A stretch of 64,000 bases of DNA from Rhizomicrobium electricum (GCF_011762045.1 NZ_JAASQS010000004.1:310001-374000); one strand, 5' to 3'. Numbered from the stretch's first letter, positions 1 through 11,069 are shown. Translations and numbers: made by a program. Notes: a model not told the origin generated them from the sequence alone.

Positions 1-1000
1 CGTCGCCGCCTTCCATGTCGCCGAGGCGCAGCATCTGCAAGGCTTCGGTCATCGGAAACAGCTCGTCGACTTCGAGCTGCAGGTCGGAGGCGATGTCGGG
101 CAAGTCGGCCTTGCCGTGATACGGCGGCGCGTTGAGCGCTTCGATCAGGCCCGCCAGCGCGCTGGTGGACGAACGATGGATCGGCGCGTCGGGAATGAAG
201 CCGACGGCCGGCAGGTTGCGCTGGCGTTCGATCCGCCGCGAGGTCATTTCGACATAGATGCGGTCGACGCAGTCCTCGAAGTTGGGGTCGGCGCGGTCGC
301 GCGGATGGACCAGGTCGATCTTGATCTCGGTGGTGACGCGTCCGGGGTTGGAGGAGAAGATCAAGGCGCGGTCGCACATCTGCACCGCTTCCTCGATATT
401 GTGGGTGACGAGCAGGATCGATTTGATTGGCAGTTTTTTCTGCTGCCACAGCTCGATCAGATCGGTGCGCAGGTTTTCGGCGGTCAAGACGTCGAGCGCC
501 GAGAACGGTTCGTCCATGAGGAGAATGTTGGGATGCACGACAAGAGCGCGGGCAAAGCCGACGCGCTGGCGCATGCCGCCGGAAAGCTCGCGCGGATAGG
601 CGCTTTCGTAGCCGTCGAGGCCGATGAGGTCGATGGCTTCCAGGGCGCGGGTGCGGATTTCCTTGTCCGGCAGGCCCAAGGCTTCGAGCCCGAGCTGCAC
701 GTTTTCGAGCACCGTCAACCAGGGAAACAGCGCGAAGCTCTGGAACACCATCGAGATGCCGCGCGCCGGCCCGTCGATCGGATTGCCGAGATAGGAGAGC
801 GTGCCGCCTTGCGGCTGGGCGAGGCCGGCGATCAAGCGCAGCAAGGTCGATTTGCCCGAACCGGAACGGCCGAGCAGCCCGACGATCTCGCCCTCTTTCA
901 AGGTGAGATTGACGCCGTCGAGCACCAACAGTTGATCGCCGCCCGGCCGCGCAAACGAGCGGCGCACATTGGCGACATCGAGGAGAACGGTATTGTCCAT
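1..1000 (-). CDS. ABC transporter ATP-binding protein, nitrate/sulfonate-type (3' end outside window)
   Basis: This is the energy-coupling ATPase of an ABC importer of the nitrate/taurine/sulfonate type. Reading leftward from the ATG at 998-1000, it shows a Walker A GRSGSGKST, the signature LSGGMRQR and a Walker B ILLMDEPFSALD, all in the usual order in the first 200 residues. A further ~100 residues follow the nucleotide-binding domain, as in family members with a C-terminal AAA-associated domain. The frame stays open to the left edge, so the gene is partial at its 3' end (333 codons visible). It lies 95 bp downstream of the double permease gene on the same strand, so the two form one operon. 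No substrate-binding protein is in the window, and the substrate cannot be told. Confidence 0.93.
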   Translation of the reverse strand, partial: MDNTVLLDVANVRRSFARPGGDQLLVLDGVNLTLKEGEIVGLLGRSGSGKSTLLRLIAGLAQPQGGTLSYLGNPIDGPARGISMVFQSFALFPWLTVLENVQLGLEALGLPDKEIRTRALEAIDLIGLDGYESAYPRELSGGMRQRVGFARALVVHPNILLMDEPFSALDVLTAENLRTDLIELWQQKKLPIKSILLVTHNIEEAVQMCDRALIFSSNPGRVTTEIKIDLVHPRDRADPNFEDCVDRIYVEMTSRRIERQRNLPAVGFIPDAPIHRSSTSALAGLIEALNAPPYHGKADLPDIASDLQLEVDELFPMTEALQMLRLGDMEGGD

Positions 1001-1018
1001 TGCTCGTCTCCTTCCAAG

Positions 1019-1082
1019 GCGCTTTCAGGAAAAGTGGGCCGTTAGCGACAGCGTATAGCGGCGGTTTTCCGTCCGAAAGCGC
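1019..1082. repeat. Palindromic intergenic repeat, copy A (GGAAAAGTG...GGTTTTCC core)
   Basis: Outer arms GCGCTTTC (1019-1026) and GAAAGCGC (1075-1082) enclose inner arms GGAAAA (1028-1033) and TTTTCC (1065-1070). The element sits in the 95-bp gap between the ABC permease and ATPase genes. A second copy with the same inner core and the same trailing GCGCGACAA lies at 20977-21019. It can fold in RNA on either strand and may process or attenuate the operon transcript. Confidence 0.6.
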
Positions 1083-1095
1083 GACAACAAAAAGC

Positions 1096-2820
1096 CTAAG
1101 CCAGCCGGAACTTGCGTTCCGCATACCAGTAGAGCGGACGCCAGAACAGGCGGTTGATGATCACGACGAATATGCACATCGTGAGGATCCCGATCACGAT
1201 GCGCTTGAAATCGCCCGCCGAGGTCGCATCCGCGATATAGGCGCCGAGGCCGTAGGCGTGCAGCGATTTGTTGCCCCAGCTTACCACTTCGGCGACGATG
1301 GCCGCGTTCCACGATCCGCCCGAGGCGGTGATGGCGCCGGTGACGTAATACGGCATCACGGCGGGCAGGCCGACCGTCTTCCACCACAGCCAGCCTTTGA
1401 CCTGGAAATTGGCGGCGGCGTCTTTCAGTTCGCGCGGCAGCGCGGAGGCGCCGGCGATGACGTTGAACAGGATGTACCACTGCGTCCCCAACACCATCAG
1501 CGGCGACAGCCAGATATTGGGATTGAGGTTCCACGCCACGATCAGCGACACCGCGATGGGGAAGACGAGGTTGGCGGGAAAGGCGGCGAGGAACTGGGCG
1601 ACCGGCTGGATCACCCGCGCCAGCCGCGGCCTCAGGCCGATATAGACGCCGAGCGGCGTCCAGATCGCACTGGCGAGCGCGATCAGCACCATCACCCGCA
1701 CCATGGTGGCCATGCCGCGCAGTCCGGCATCGAGCAAGTCCGGCCAGCGGAACGAGGTGCCGACGAAGTGCACCACATGCCATGTCACCCAGGCGGTACC
1801 GGCGGTGAGAAGTCCGTACCAGACGATGTCGCCGATCCGCGACCGATGGCTTTCCACGGCGACCGCCCGCGGCCGGACCGGCGATTTCAACGTCCAGCTC
1901 CAGCGCATCAGCCGGGCAAAGGGGTGCGACAGGGCGTCGAACAGGCGGGAGCGGCGGTACATGGTCAGCGCCCAGCTTTCCGGCTCCTCGTCGCTCGGCT
2001 CGGAATCGATGCGGAAGCGGTCGGCCCAGGCCACCAGCGGCCGGAACAAAAGCTGGTCGAAGATCACGATCACCACCAGCATGGCGCCGATGGCATAGAG
2101 AATCGCACTGAGATCGCGGGCGGCGATGGCGGTCTGAATATAGGAACCGATACCCGGCAGGGCGATGGAAGTCGGCCCGACGCTGATCGCCTCCGAAGCG
2201 ACCACGAAGAACCAGCCGCCGGACATGCTCATCATCATGTTCCAGACCAGCTGGGGCAGGCCGAACGGCGCCTCGATCCGCCAGAACCGGGTCCAGCCGC
2301 TGAGGCCGAACGTCTTGCCCGCTTCGGTCAGCTCCGGCGGCACGGTCCGCAAGGACTGGTAGAAGCTGAACGCCATATTCCACGCCTGGGACGTGAAAAT
2401 GGCAAAAACTGCAGCAATTTCAGCGCCTAAGATGCGTCCCGGCGCCAGCGACAGGAAGAATACCACGGTCACCGAGATGAAACCGAGGATGGGGACCGAC
2501 TGCAGGATGTCCAGCAGCGGAACCAGCAGCATTTCCGCCCGCCGGGATTTGGCCGCCCACGTCGCATAAGTGAGGGTGAACAACAGCGAAAACACCATTG
2601 CCGCCAGCATCCTGAGGGCCGTCCGGAAGGCGTAATGCGGCAGATTGCTGGGATCGAGGGCGATGGTTTTGGCGGTTGCGGTGGTGAGCGGCGCGAGCAG
2701 CTCGCGGCTGGCCTCGGCCAAAAGCACGATGGTGCCGAACACGATAAGAACGGCCAGCACGTCCCACGCACGCGGCATGAGCCGTCTTGTCTCGATCGAG
2801 ACGGGAGCCAGGATTTTCAT
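1096..2820 (-). CDS. ABC transporter double-domain permease
   Basis: This 574-residue inner-membrane protein carries two BPD_transp_1-type permease domains in one chain. Each half has its own coupling (EAA-type) loop: ELTEAGKTFGLSGW in the first half and ELKDAAANFQVKGW in the second. One gene can therefore supply both membrane halves of an importer, pairing with the ATPase gene 95 bp downstream. The duplicated permease resembles the COG4986 class of anion transporters, for which the substrate is generally undetermined. I chose the ATG at 2818-2820; a longer reading frame runs to 3006, but its first 62 residues are basic, have no membrane segment and look untranslated. Confidence 0.88.
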   Translation of the reverse strand: MKILAPVSIETRRLMPRAWDVLAVLIVFGTIVLLAEASRELLAPLTTATAKTIALDPSNLPHYAFRTALRMLAAMVFSLLFTLTYATWAAKSRRAEMLLVPLLDILQSVPILGFISVTVVFFLSLAPGRILGAEIAAVFAIFTSQAWNMAFSFYQSLRTVPPELTEAGKTFGLSGWTRFWRIEAPFGLPQLVWNMMMSMSGGWFFVVASEAISVGPTSIALPGIGSYIQTAIAARDLSAILYAIGAMLVVIVIFDQLLFRPLVAWADRFRIDSEPSDEEPESWALTMYRRSRLFDALSHPFARLMRWSWTLKSPVRPRAVAVESHRSRIGDIVWYGLLTAGTAWVTWHVVHFVGTSFRWPDLLDAGLRGMATMVRVMVLIALASAIWTPLGVYIGLRPRLARVIQPVAQFLAAFPANLVFPIAVSLIVAWNLNPNIWLSPLMVLGTQWYILFNVIAGASALPRELKDAAANFQVKGWLWWKTVGLPAVMPYYVTGAITASGGSWNAAIVAEVVSWGNKSLHAYGLGAYIADATSAGDFKRIVIGILTMCIFVVIINRLFWRPLYWYAERKFRLA

Positions 2821-2967
2821 GCTGGAAGCGCTCGGGAACGCGAGGCGCACGTAACCACGCGGAGCGGGGATCGGCAAAATGAAAGTTCGGTCACAACCGG
2901 CGATTTTCCGCCCTTTTCTGCCGCTTTCGAGGGCGGTTAATTTTCGCCGCAGGAACAGGCGTTTGAC

Positions 2968-2997
2968 TTGCGCCCTGCGACAGTTCCGGCATAAATA
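2968..2997 (+). promoter_or_regulatory. Candidate promoter for the leuA leader transcript
   Basis: TTGCGC (2968-2973) and TAAATA (2992-2997) are separated by 18 bp; an overlapping TTGACT at 2963-2968 is spaced too far. The pair points rightward toward the leader peptide at 3154 and leuA. It is the best sigma-70-like match I see in the 514-bp gap between the divergent permease and leuA. Support is by spacing and motif only. Confidence 0.3.
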
Positions 2998-3153
2998 GCC
3001 CGGCAAAGCGAGGACCCACTCGTCCTGTTCACAGGCGCTTAAGGGCGATTCGTTAAAGGTTTAGCGAGCTGATAACTCGGCGGGCGGAACGGCGATCCGG
3101 CGATGACGCAAGGTGTGATCAGGCATGACGAAGACTGCGGGTTCTCCGCAGGC

Positions 3154-3231
3154 ATGCTTGCGCGCGCGCGTACGCCCCGTCCTTCCCTCGGTTTGCCGCG
3201 TTGCGAGCTTCTCCTCCTTAGATGCCCCTAG
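3154..3231 (+). CDS. Candidate leucine leader peptide upstream of leuA
   Basis: A 25-codon frame starts at ATG 3154 and ends at TAG 3229-3231. It encodes four consecutive leucines (residues 19-22, codons CTT CTC CTC CTT) three residues before its C-terminal stretch. Seven of its 25 residues are leucine. It lies 103 bp upstream of leuA and its stop codon falls inside a strong hairpin (3225-3273). This is the arrangement expected of ribosome-mediated attenuation: stalling at scarce Leu-tRNA would change downstream folding. No clear Shine-Dalgarno sequence precedes the ATG, so translation is inferred. Confidence 0.45.
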   Translation: MLARARTPRPSLGLPRCELLLLRCP

Positions 3232-3273
3232 GCGCCGGCTGATGCGGATGAATTCGCATCGGGTGTTTAGGGG
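3225..3273 (+). promoter_or_regulatory. Candidate attenuator hairpin before leuA
   Basis: Outer arms CCCCTA (3225-3230) and TAGGGG (3268-3273) enclose inner arms GATGCG (3241-3246) and CGCATC (3255-3260). The 5' arm overlaps the stop codon of the leader peptide. In addition, CTCCTT within the leucine codons (3213-3218) is complementary to AAGGAG at 3284-3289, giving a possible alternative structure. There is no U-tract after the hairpin, so it is not a textbook intrinsic terminator; a translational or Rho-linked mechanism is also possible. Confidence 0.4.
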
Positions 3274-3334
3274 GAGCGCATGAAAGGAGAGATCGAAGCC
3301 GCGTTTAGCGGTGAACGGAAGGAACGTATTGGCC

Positions 3335-4891
<1,557 letters not shown>

Positions 4892-4897
4892 CTTTTG

Positions 4898-4927
4898 CCC
4901 GGCTCCGGGGAGGACTTCGGAGCCGGG
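4898..4927 (+). terminator. Hairpin after leuA
   Basis: A perfect 10-bp inverted repeat CCCGGCTCCG / CGGAGCCGGG (4898-4907, 4918-4927) with a 10-nt loop starts seven bases past the leuA stop codon. Only a short T-rich stretch follows, so termination may be weak. It separates leuA from the mre operon. Confidence 0.6.
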
Positions 4928-4940
4928 ATCGCTCGTTTGA

Positions 4941-6023
<1,083 letters not shown>

Positions 6024-6075
6024 TAGCCTCGCGGTCTGATAGGCTAGCGGTCGGAGGCCGTGCGTCGGAGCAGGA

Positions 6076-7104
6076 ATGGGTAACGGCGGTTGGAGGATTT
6101 CGCGGTCGCGCGGCAGAGCCCATCTGCCGCTCACCGTCGTTGCCGTCCTCGCCGTGGCCTTGATCCTGTTCGGCAAGGCCCGGTCGTCGTTGTTCGACGA
6201 TGCCCGCACCAATCTGTCCGACTGGATGCGACCGGCGCTTTCGGTCACCCGTGCGCCGATGGAAGCGGCCGGCAAGTGGCTGAGTTCGATCGGCGAATTC
6301 TTCTGGGTCTACCAGGAAAACCTCCGCCTCAAGGAAGAGAACGCCCGTCTCAAACAGTGGCACAACAAGGCCTTGGTGCTCGACGAGCGGCTCAAGCGCT
6401 ATCAGTTGCTGCTGCACGCGGTGCCCGATCCGGCGATGTCGAGCGTGGTGGCGCGGGTGATCGGACGCGCCAATCATCCCTTCCTGCAGACCATCATTCT
6501 CGATGCCGGCAAGGCCAATGGCGTCAAGCCGGGGCAGGCGGTGATCGACCAGCGCGGCATGATCGGGCGGGTCTATCTCACCGGCGAGCGGACCAGTTGG
6601 GTGATCCTCCTCACCGACCTCAACAGCCGCATTCCGGTGTCGATCGAGCCCAACACCGATCAGGCGATCATGACCGGCGACAACTCGCCGATGCCGATGA
6701 TCGAAACCCTGGCGCGCGGGGTGCAGCTCAAGGCCGATGCCCAGGTCGTGACCTCCGGCGACGGCGACATCCTGCCGGCCGGCATTCCGATCGGGGTGAT
6801 TGTTCCGGTCGGCAACACCTATCGCGTCGCCCTGTTTGCCGACCAGACCACGGCGCAGGACGTCGAAATCGTCGACTTCAAGCTGAAGCCGGAGCATCCG
6901 CCGGCGGTGACCCAGCAGGAGTTGCCGGTGACCGCCGCGGGATTGCCACCGGCCGCGCCGCCGCAGCCGGGTGCCGGATTGCTGCCGCAGCCGGTGCTGC
7001 AGCCGCCGCCGCCCGTGTTCAAGCCGCCGGTCCAGACGCAAAAGCCTGCCACGCCTCCCGCCGACAGCGGGGATAATGACGTCCCCAACACCGGAAACGA
7101 GTGA
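6076..7104 (+). CDS. mreC: Rod shape-determining protein MreC
   Basis: MreC is a bitopic inner-membrane protein that links MreB to PBP2 and RodA from the periplasmic side. A basic N-terminus is followed by a single membrane segment at about residues 14-32, a Glu/Lys/Arg-rich coiled coil at about 75-112 (ENLRLKEENARLKQW) and the beta-rich MreC core up to about residue 275. The last ~65 residues are a proline- and glutamine-rich tail, longer than in many family members and probably disordered. Its stop codon overlaps an alternative GTG for mreD and lies 8 bp before the preferred mreD ATG. Confidence 0.96.
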   Translation: MGNGGWRISRSRGRAHLPLTVVAVLAVALILFGKARSSLFDDARTNLSDWMRPALSVTRAPMEAAGKWLSSIGEFFWVYQENLRLKEENARLKQWHNKALVLDERLKRYQLLLHAVPDPAMSSVVARVIGRANHPFLQTIILDAGKANGVKPGQAVIDQRGMIGRVYLTGERTSWVILLTDLNSRIPVSIEPNTDQAIMTGDNSPMPMIETLARGVQLKADAQVVTSGDGDILPAGIPIGVIVPVGNTYRVALFADQTTAQDVEIVDFKLKPEHPPAVTQQELPVTAAGLPPAAPPQPGAGLLPQPVLQPPPPVFKPPVQTQKPATPPADSGDNDVPNTGNE

Positions 7105-7112
7105 GGGCCGCC

Positions 7113-7640
7113 ATGGAACGCCTGGGTGGCTTTCTTCCCAACCGGTTTTTCTCCAATGCCATTCCCGTGTTTTTCAGCCTGGTCGGGGTGGCGCTGACGA
7201 ACCTGCCGTTCTCCGTGTTCGGCAGCTGGATCCCGTCGCCGCTCTACGCCCTGATGCCGGTCTATTACTGGTGTCTAGTGCGGCCCGACTTGATGAGCCC
7301 CGGCTGGGTTTTGCTGATCGGGCTTGGCAGCGATGTGCTGTCGCCGGCGCCGATCGGCATCTGGTCGGCTTCGTTCGTCATTACTTATGCGGTGATCGAC
7401 CGGCAGCGCGACGCCTTTGCGGGATTGTCGGGCTGGGGTGCTATCCTCGGCTTTGCCACCGCGACGCTGATCGCCTGTTGCGCCCATTACGTGATCACGT
7501 CGCTTTATCTCTGGAAAGTCATGGCGGTTTCGGGTTCCATCAAGGAATTCGCAGTCACCTCGCTGATGTACGTCGCCGTCCTGCCGCTGCTAGGCTGGAC
7601 GCATCGCAAAGTGGTCGGTCCCTTGCGGAGTGATTTCTGA
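7113..7640 (+). CDS. mreD: Rod shape-determining protein MreD
   Basis: MreD is a small polytopic membrane component of the elongasome, here 175 residues with about five hydrophobic segments. Position between mreC and the PBP2 gene and the hydrophobic profile support the call; the family is poorly conserved. I chose ATG 7113, preceded by GAGG at 7103-7106; a GTG at 7101 overlapping the mreC stop is possible and would add four residues. Its TGA overlaps the ATG of mrdA by one base (TGATG), implying coupled translation. Confidence 0.92.
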   Translation: MERLGGFLPNRFFSNAIPVFFSLVGVALTNLPFSVFGSWIPSPLYALMPVYYWCLVRPDLMSPGWVLLIGLGSDVLSPAPIGIWSASFVITYAVIDRQRDAFAGLSGWGAILGFATATLIACCAHYVITSLYLWKVMAVSGSIKEFAVTSLMYVAVLPLLGWTHRKVVGPLRSDF

Positions 7641-9526
7641 TGCCGCTGTTCGACCGCAAGGACAAAAGCCGCTACGCCAGCTTCACCCGGCGCACGCTGA
7701 TGCTGTCGGGCGCGATGGGCGGGATTTTCGCCGTTCTGGGCGGGCGGCTCTATCAGCTCCAGATCCTCAACGGCAAAGAGTACATGGTGGACGCGGAAAA
7801 CAACCGCATCAGCCAGCGTTTCATCTTTCCGCCGCGCGGACGCATCCTCGACCGCTTCGGCACCGAACTGGCCACCAACCGGCGCAATTACCGCGTCGTG
7901 ATCGTGCAGGAACAGGCGAGCCAGGGCGTCGAGACGGCCATCGATTCCGTCGCCAAGATCATCCAGCTCGATCCCGACCGCAAAGCCAAGGTGCTGCACG
8001 ACATCAGCGTGAACAAGAAGTTCGCCCAGGTGCCGATTGCCGAGAACCTGTCGTGGGAAGAGTTTGCCCGCATCAACATGCACCTGCCTTATCTGCCGGG
8101 CGTGCAGACCGATGTCGGCGAGACCCGCGCCTATCCCTACGGCGCCGAGATGAGCCATCTGCTCGGCTATGTGGCGGCGGCCAATCAGAAGGACGTCGAG
8201 AAGGAAAACGATCCGCTGCTGGCCCAGCCGGGATTCCGTTTGGGCAAAGGCGGCATCGAGAAGCAGTTCGACACCGAAATGCGCGGCGAAGCCGGCGCCT
8301 CGCGCGTCGAAGTCAATGCCTACGGCCGCGTCATCCGCGAATTGTCGGCGGTGCCGTCGGCGGCCGGCAAGGATGTCTGGCTGACGATCGACTGCGATCT
8401 GCAGCGTTATGCCGAAGAACGGCTGGCCGAAGAAAGCGCGGCGTGCGTGGTGATGGACGTGGAAACCGGCGACGTCCTGGCGCTGGTCTCGACCCCCGGC
8501 TTCGATCCCAATCTGTTCAATGTCGGCATCACCAACAATACCTGGCAGGATCTCCTGCACAACGACCACAAGCCGCTGATGAACAAGGTCCTGCGCGGCG
8601 CCTATCCGCCGGGTTCGACCTTCAAGACGGCGATGGCGCTGGCGGCGATGGAGAACGGTCTCGCCGATCTGCAGGTGCATTGCAGCGGCTCGATGACCCT
8701 CGGCAACCACGAGTTCCATTGCTGGGCCTGGAAAAAAGGCGGCCACGGCGGCGTCGATCTGCATCGCGGCATCGCGGTGTCGTGCGACATCTTCTTCTAC
8801 GAAGTGGCGCGCCGTCTCGGCATCGACAAGATGGAAGCGACCGCGCGGGCGCTCGGTCTCGGCGAACCGACGGGCATCGAAATGCCGGGCGAGGTCGGCG
8901 GCTGCATGCCGGGCGCGGCATGGAAACTCGCGCGGTTCGGGGTTCCCTGGCAGCAGGGCGACAGCCTCAGCGCCGGTATCGGTCAGGGCTATGTGCTGGC
9001 GACCCCGCTGCAGCTTTGCCAGATGGTCGCCCGCATCGCCAGCGGCAAGGCGGTGACGCCGCGTCTGGTGCATCAGGTCGGTCCGGTGTTGCAGCCGCGG
9101 GTGCTGCCCGGAGACCTGCCGTTCTCCCAGGAATCGCTCGATGCGGTGCGTCTGGGCATGCAGGCGGTGTGCGAACCCGGCGGCACGGCCTTCGCCTGGC
9201 GTATTGCCGAGCCCGGCTTCGAGATGGCGGGCAAGACCGGCACCGCCCAGGTGCGCGTCATCACCAAGGCCGAACGCCAGAGCGGCGTGAAAAGCAATTC
9301 GCAAGTTGCGTGGAGCCTGCGCGATAACGGCCTGTTCGTCGGTTTCGCGCCGGTCGTAAATCCGCGCTATGCCTGCGCCTGCATCGTCGAGCACAATTCG
9401 GACCCGCATCCGCAGGTGGCCGCGACGCGCGACATCTTGTTGTTCGCCCAGAAGCGCGATCCGCTGCGGCGGCCGACCGCCTATCCGATACGGGCTGCGG
9501 AAAATCCGCCGCCGCGGGAGGGCTGA
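7640..9526 (+). CDS. mrdA: Penicillin-binding protein 2 (elongation transpeptidase)
   Basis: PBP2 cross-links peptidoglycan during cell elongation, in complex with RodA. The 628-residue protein has one membrane anchor at about residues 18-38, a pedestal domain beginning around RFIFPPRGRILDRFG, and a transpeptidase domain. The acylated serine is Ser326 in PPGSTFK, the second motif is Ser381-Cys-Asp (the SxD form typical of PBP2) and the third is Lys532-Thr-Gly in AGKTGTAQ. The gene overlaps mreD by one base and ends two bases before mrdB. Confidence 0.97.
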   Translation: MPLFDRKDKSRYASFTRRTLMLSGAMGGIFAVLGGRLYQLQILNGKEYMVDAENNRISQRFIFPPRGRILDRFGTELATNRRNYRVVIVQEQASQGVETAIDSVAKIIQLDPDRKAKVLHDISVNKKFAQVPIAENLSWEEFARINMHLPYLPGVQTDVGETRAYPYGAEMSHLLGYVAAANQKDVEKENDPLLAQPGFRLGKGGIEKQFDTEMRGEAGASRVEVNAYGRVIRELSAVPSAAGKDVWLTIDCDLQRYAEERLAEESAACVVMDVETGDVLALVSTPGFDPNLFNVGITNNTWQDLLHNDHKPLMNKVLRGAYPPGSTFKTAMALAAMENGLADLQVHCSGSMTLGNHEFHCWAWKKGGHGGVDLHRGIAVSCDIFFYEVARRLGIDKMEATARALGLGEPTGIEMPGEVGGCMPGAAWKLARFGVPWQQGDSLSAGIGQGYVLATPLQLCQMVARIASGKAVTPRLVHQVGPVLQPRVLPGDLPFSQESLDAVRLGMQAVCEPGGTAFAWRIAEPGFEMAGKTGTAQVRVITKAERQSGVKSNSQVAWSLRDNGLFVGFAPVVNPRYACACIVEHNSDPHPQVAATRDILLFAQKRDPLRRPTAYPIRAAENPPPREG

Positions 9527-9528
9527 CG

Positions 9529-10683
9529 ATGCCGCTTCGTCCTTACGCCGCCGCCCATGGCCACATTTCGATGGCCGACAAGCTTTACGAGATCAACTGG
9601 GGTCTCGTCTTGCTCATCACCATCATCGCCGGTGTCGGCGTGGCGATGCTTTATTCGGTGGCGGGCGGTTCGTGGGATCCGTGGGCCTCCAAACAGGCGA
9701 TCAAGTTCATCCTCGGCTTCGCCATGATGATCGTGGTGGCGATGGTCGATATCCGCGTCTGGCTCAACATCGCCTATCCCTTCTATGCGGTGTCGCTGGT
9801 GCTGCTGCTCGGCGTGGAATTGATGGGCATGGCCCATTTGGGCGCCCAGCGCTGGCTGTCTTTAGGCCCGCTGGAGCTGCAACCGTCCGAGCCGATGAAG
9901 ATCGCCATCATCCTGGCGCTCGCCAAGTTCCTGCACGGCCAGAGCGTCGAGGACGTCTCCACGCCGCTCAAGCTCTTGGTTCCGCTGATCATGATCGGCT
10001 TGCCGGCGGCGCTGGTGGCGATCCAGCCCAACCTCGGCACCACCATCATCATCGTCCTGGATGGCTGCGCCTTGCTGTTCCTGGCGGGGTTGTCGTGGTG
10101 GTGGATCCTGCCGAGCATCGGGGTCATTGCCGCAGCGGTACCGGTGGCGTGGCGGTTTGTGCTGCACGATTACCAGAAGGCGCGGGTAATGACCTTCTTG
10201 AACCCGGAATCGGACGCGCTCGGCGCCGGTTGGAACATCACCCAGGCCAAGATCGCGGTCGGATCGGGTGGGGCGGCCGGCAAGGGCTTCCTGCAGGGCA
10301 CCCAAAGCCGGCTCAACTTCCTGCCCGAAAAGCAGACCGACTTCATCTGGACCAACTTCGCCGAGGAGTTCGGCTTTGTCGGCTGCATCGCCATGCTGAT
10401 CCTGTTCGGCGTGGTGCTGGGCTACGGCGTCCAGATTGCGATGAGCGCGAGGAGTCAGTTCGGCCGGCTTTTGGCTATGGGCGTCACGCTCAACTTCTTC
10501 TTCTACATCATGATCAACGGCCTGATGGTGATGGGATTGATTCCCGTCGTGGGCATTCCGATGCCGCTGATCTCCTACGGCGGCACCGCTTTGCTGGCGG
10601 TGATGTTCGGCTTCGGGCTGCTGCTTTCGGTCCACGTCCACCGGCAGGTGGAAATCCCCCGGCACTCCACGGGAATCATCTGA
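9529..10683 (+). CDS. mrdB: Peptidoglycan glycosyltransferase RodA (SEDS family)
   Basis: RodA is the SEDS-family polymerase that builds glycan strands from lipid II as partner of PBP2. The 384-residue protein is strongly hydrophobic with about ten membrane segments. Typical SEDS features are GAQRWLSLGPLELQPSEPMK near residue 105, the LPEKQTDFIWTNFAEEFGF region near 265 and the C-terminal MPLISYGGTALLAVM motif. It starts two bases after the mrdA stop. A hairpin with a T-run 30 bp downstream probably ends the operon. Confidence 0.96.
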   Translation: MPLRPYAAAHGHISMADKLYEINWGLVLLITIIAGVGVAMLYSVAGGSWDPWASKQAIKFILGFAMMIVVAMVDIRVWLNIAYPFYAVSLVLLLGVELMGMAHLGAQRWLSLGPLELQPSEPMKIAIILALAKFLHGQSVEDVSTPLKLLVPLIMIGLPAALVAIQPNLGTTIIIVLDGCALLFLAGLSWWWILPSIGVIAAAVPVAWRFVLHDYQKARVMTFLNPESDALGAGWNITQAKIAVGSGGAAGKGFLQGTQSRLNFLPEKQTDFIWTNFAEEFGFVGCIAMLILFGVVLGYGVQIAMSARSQFGRLLAMGVTLNFFFYIMINGLMVMGLIPVVGIPMPLISYGGTALLAVMFGFGLLLSVHVHRQVEIPRHSTGII

Positions 10684-10714
10684 AAATTCAACCTGTTGCG
10701 GGGCCGCGTCGATC

Positions 10715-10748
10715 CGCCCCCAGGATCCTTGGGGGCGTGGCATTTTTG
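10715..10748 (+). terminator. Terminator after the mre-mrd operon
   Basis: Arms CGCCCCCA (10715-10722) and TGGGGGCG (10730-10737) enclose a 7-nt loop and are followed by ATTTTT at 10742-10747. It lies between mrdB and the tRNA-Lys promoter. Confidence 0.65.
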
Positions 10749-10761
10749 CGAAACTCGCGCA

Positions 10762-10790
10762 TGGACAGGGTGGAATCCACCTGCTATACG
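10762..10790 (+). promoter_or_regulatory. Promoter of tRNA-Lys
   Basis: TGGACA (10762-10767) and TATACG (10785-10790) are separated by exactly 17 bp. The -10 element ends 14 bp before the first base of the mature tRNA, so a short 5' leader is predicted. Confidence 0.55.
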
Positions 10791-10804
10791 CCCGCCTCCT
10801 TCGT

Positions 10805-10880
<76 letters not shown>

Positions 10881-10899
10881 CTTATCCCTTCCCGATCGA

Positions 10900-10917
10900 C
10901 CGCATCGCGGCGGTTTT
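10900..10917 (+). terminator. Possible short terminator after tRNA-Lys
   Basis: CCGC (10900-10903) and GCGG (10907-10910) form a small hairpin, followed by CGG and TTTT at 10914-10917. It is short, but it is the only hairpin with a T-run close behind the tRNA. Confidence 0.35.
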
Positions 10918-11014
10918 CCCTGGAAAGCCGTGCCGTTTCCACCGGTTAGCGGAAGTAGCCACCGGTTACCGATCTGTGGCTTAATTGGGGCAAAAATACA
11001 ACGTTCCGTCTCAT

Positions 11015-11028
11015 TGTAAGCGCTGTCT
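11015..11028. promoter_or_regulatory. Candidate LacI-family operator O1 upstream of the TonB receptor
   Basis: TGTAAGCGCTGTCT is an imperfect palindrome centred on CG, the form bound by LacI/GalR-family repressors. It matches 12 of 14 positions with the site in front of glucokinase (38353-38366). Confidence 0.4.
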
Positions 11029-11046
11029 GGGTTTTACCCTTCCCAA

Positions 11047-11060
11047 TGGCAACGTTGTCA
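11047..11060. promoter_or_regulatory. Candidate LacI-family operator O2 upstream of the TonB receptor
   Basis: TGGCAACGTTGTCA is a CG-centred palindrome with a single mismatch between its half-sites. It lies 23 bp centre-to-centre from the next copy, about two helical turns, so two dimers could bind the same face. Confidence 0.5.
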
Positions 11061-11069
11061 TTTAGCGTT

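Noticed and set aside
116..1045. 309-residue plus-strand frame at the left end
   Set aside because: It is antisense to the ABC ATPase with intact Walker A, signature and Walker B on the minus strand.
7505..9409. 634-residue frame on the minus strand opposite PBP2
   Set aside because: All three transpeptidase motifs are intact on the plus strand; the antisense frame shows no recognisable feature.
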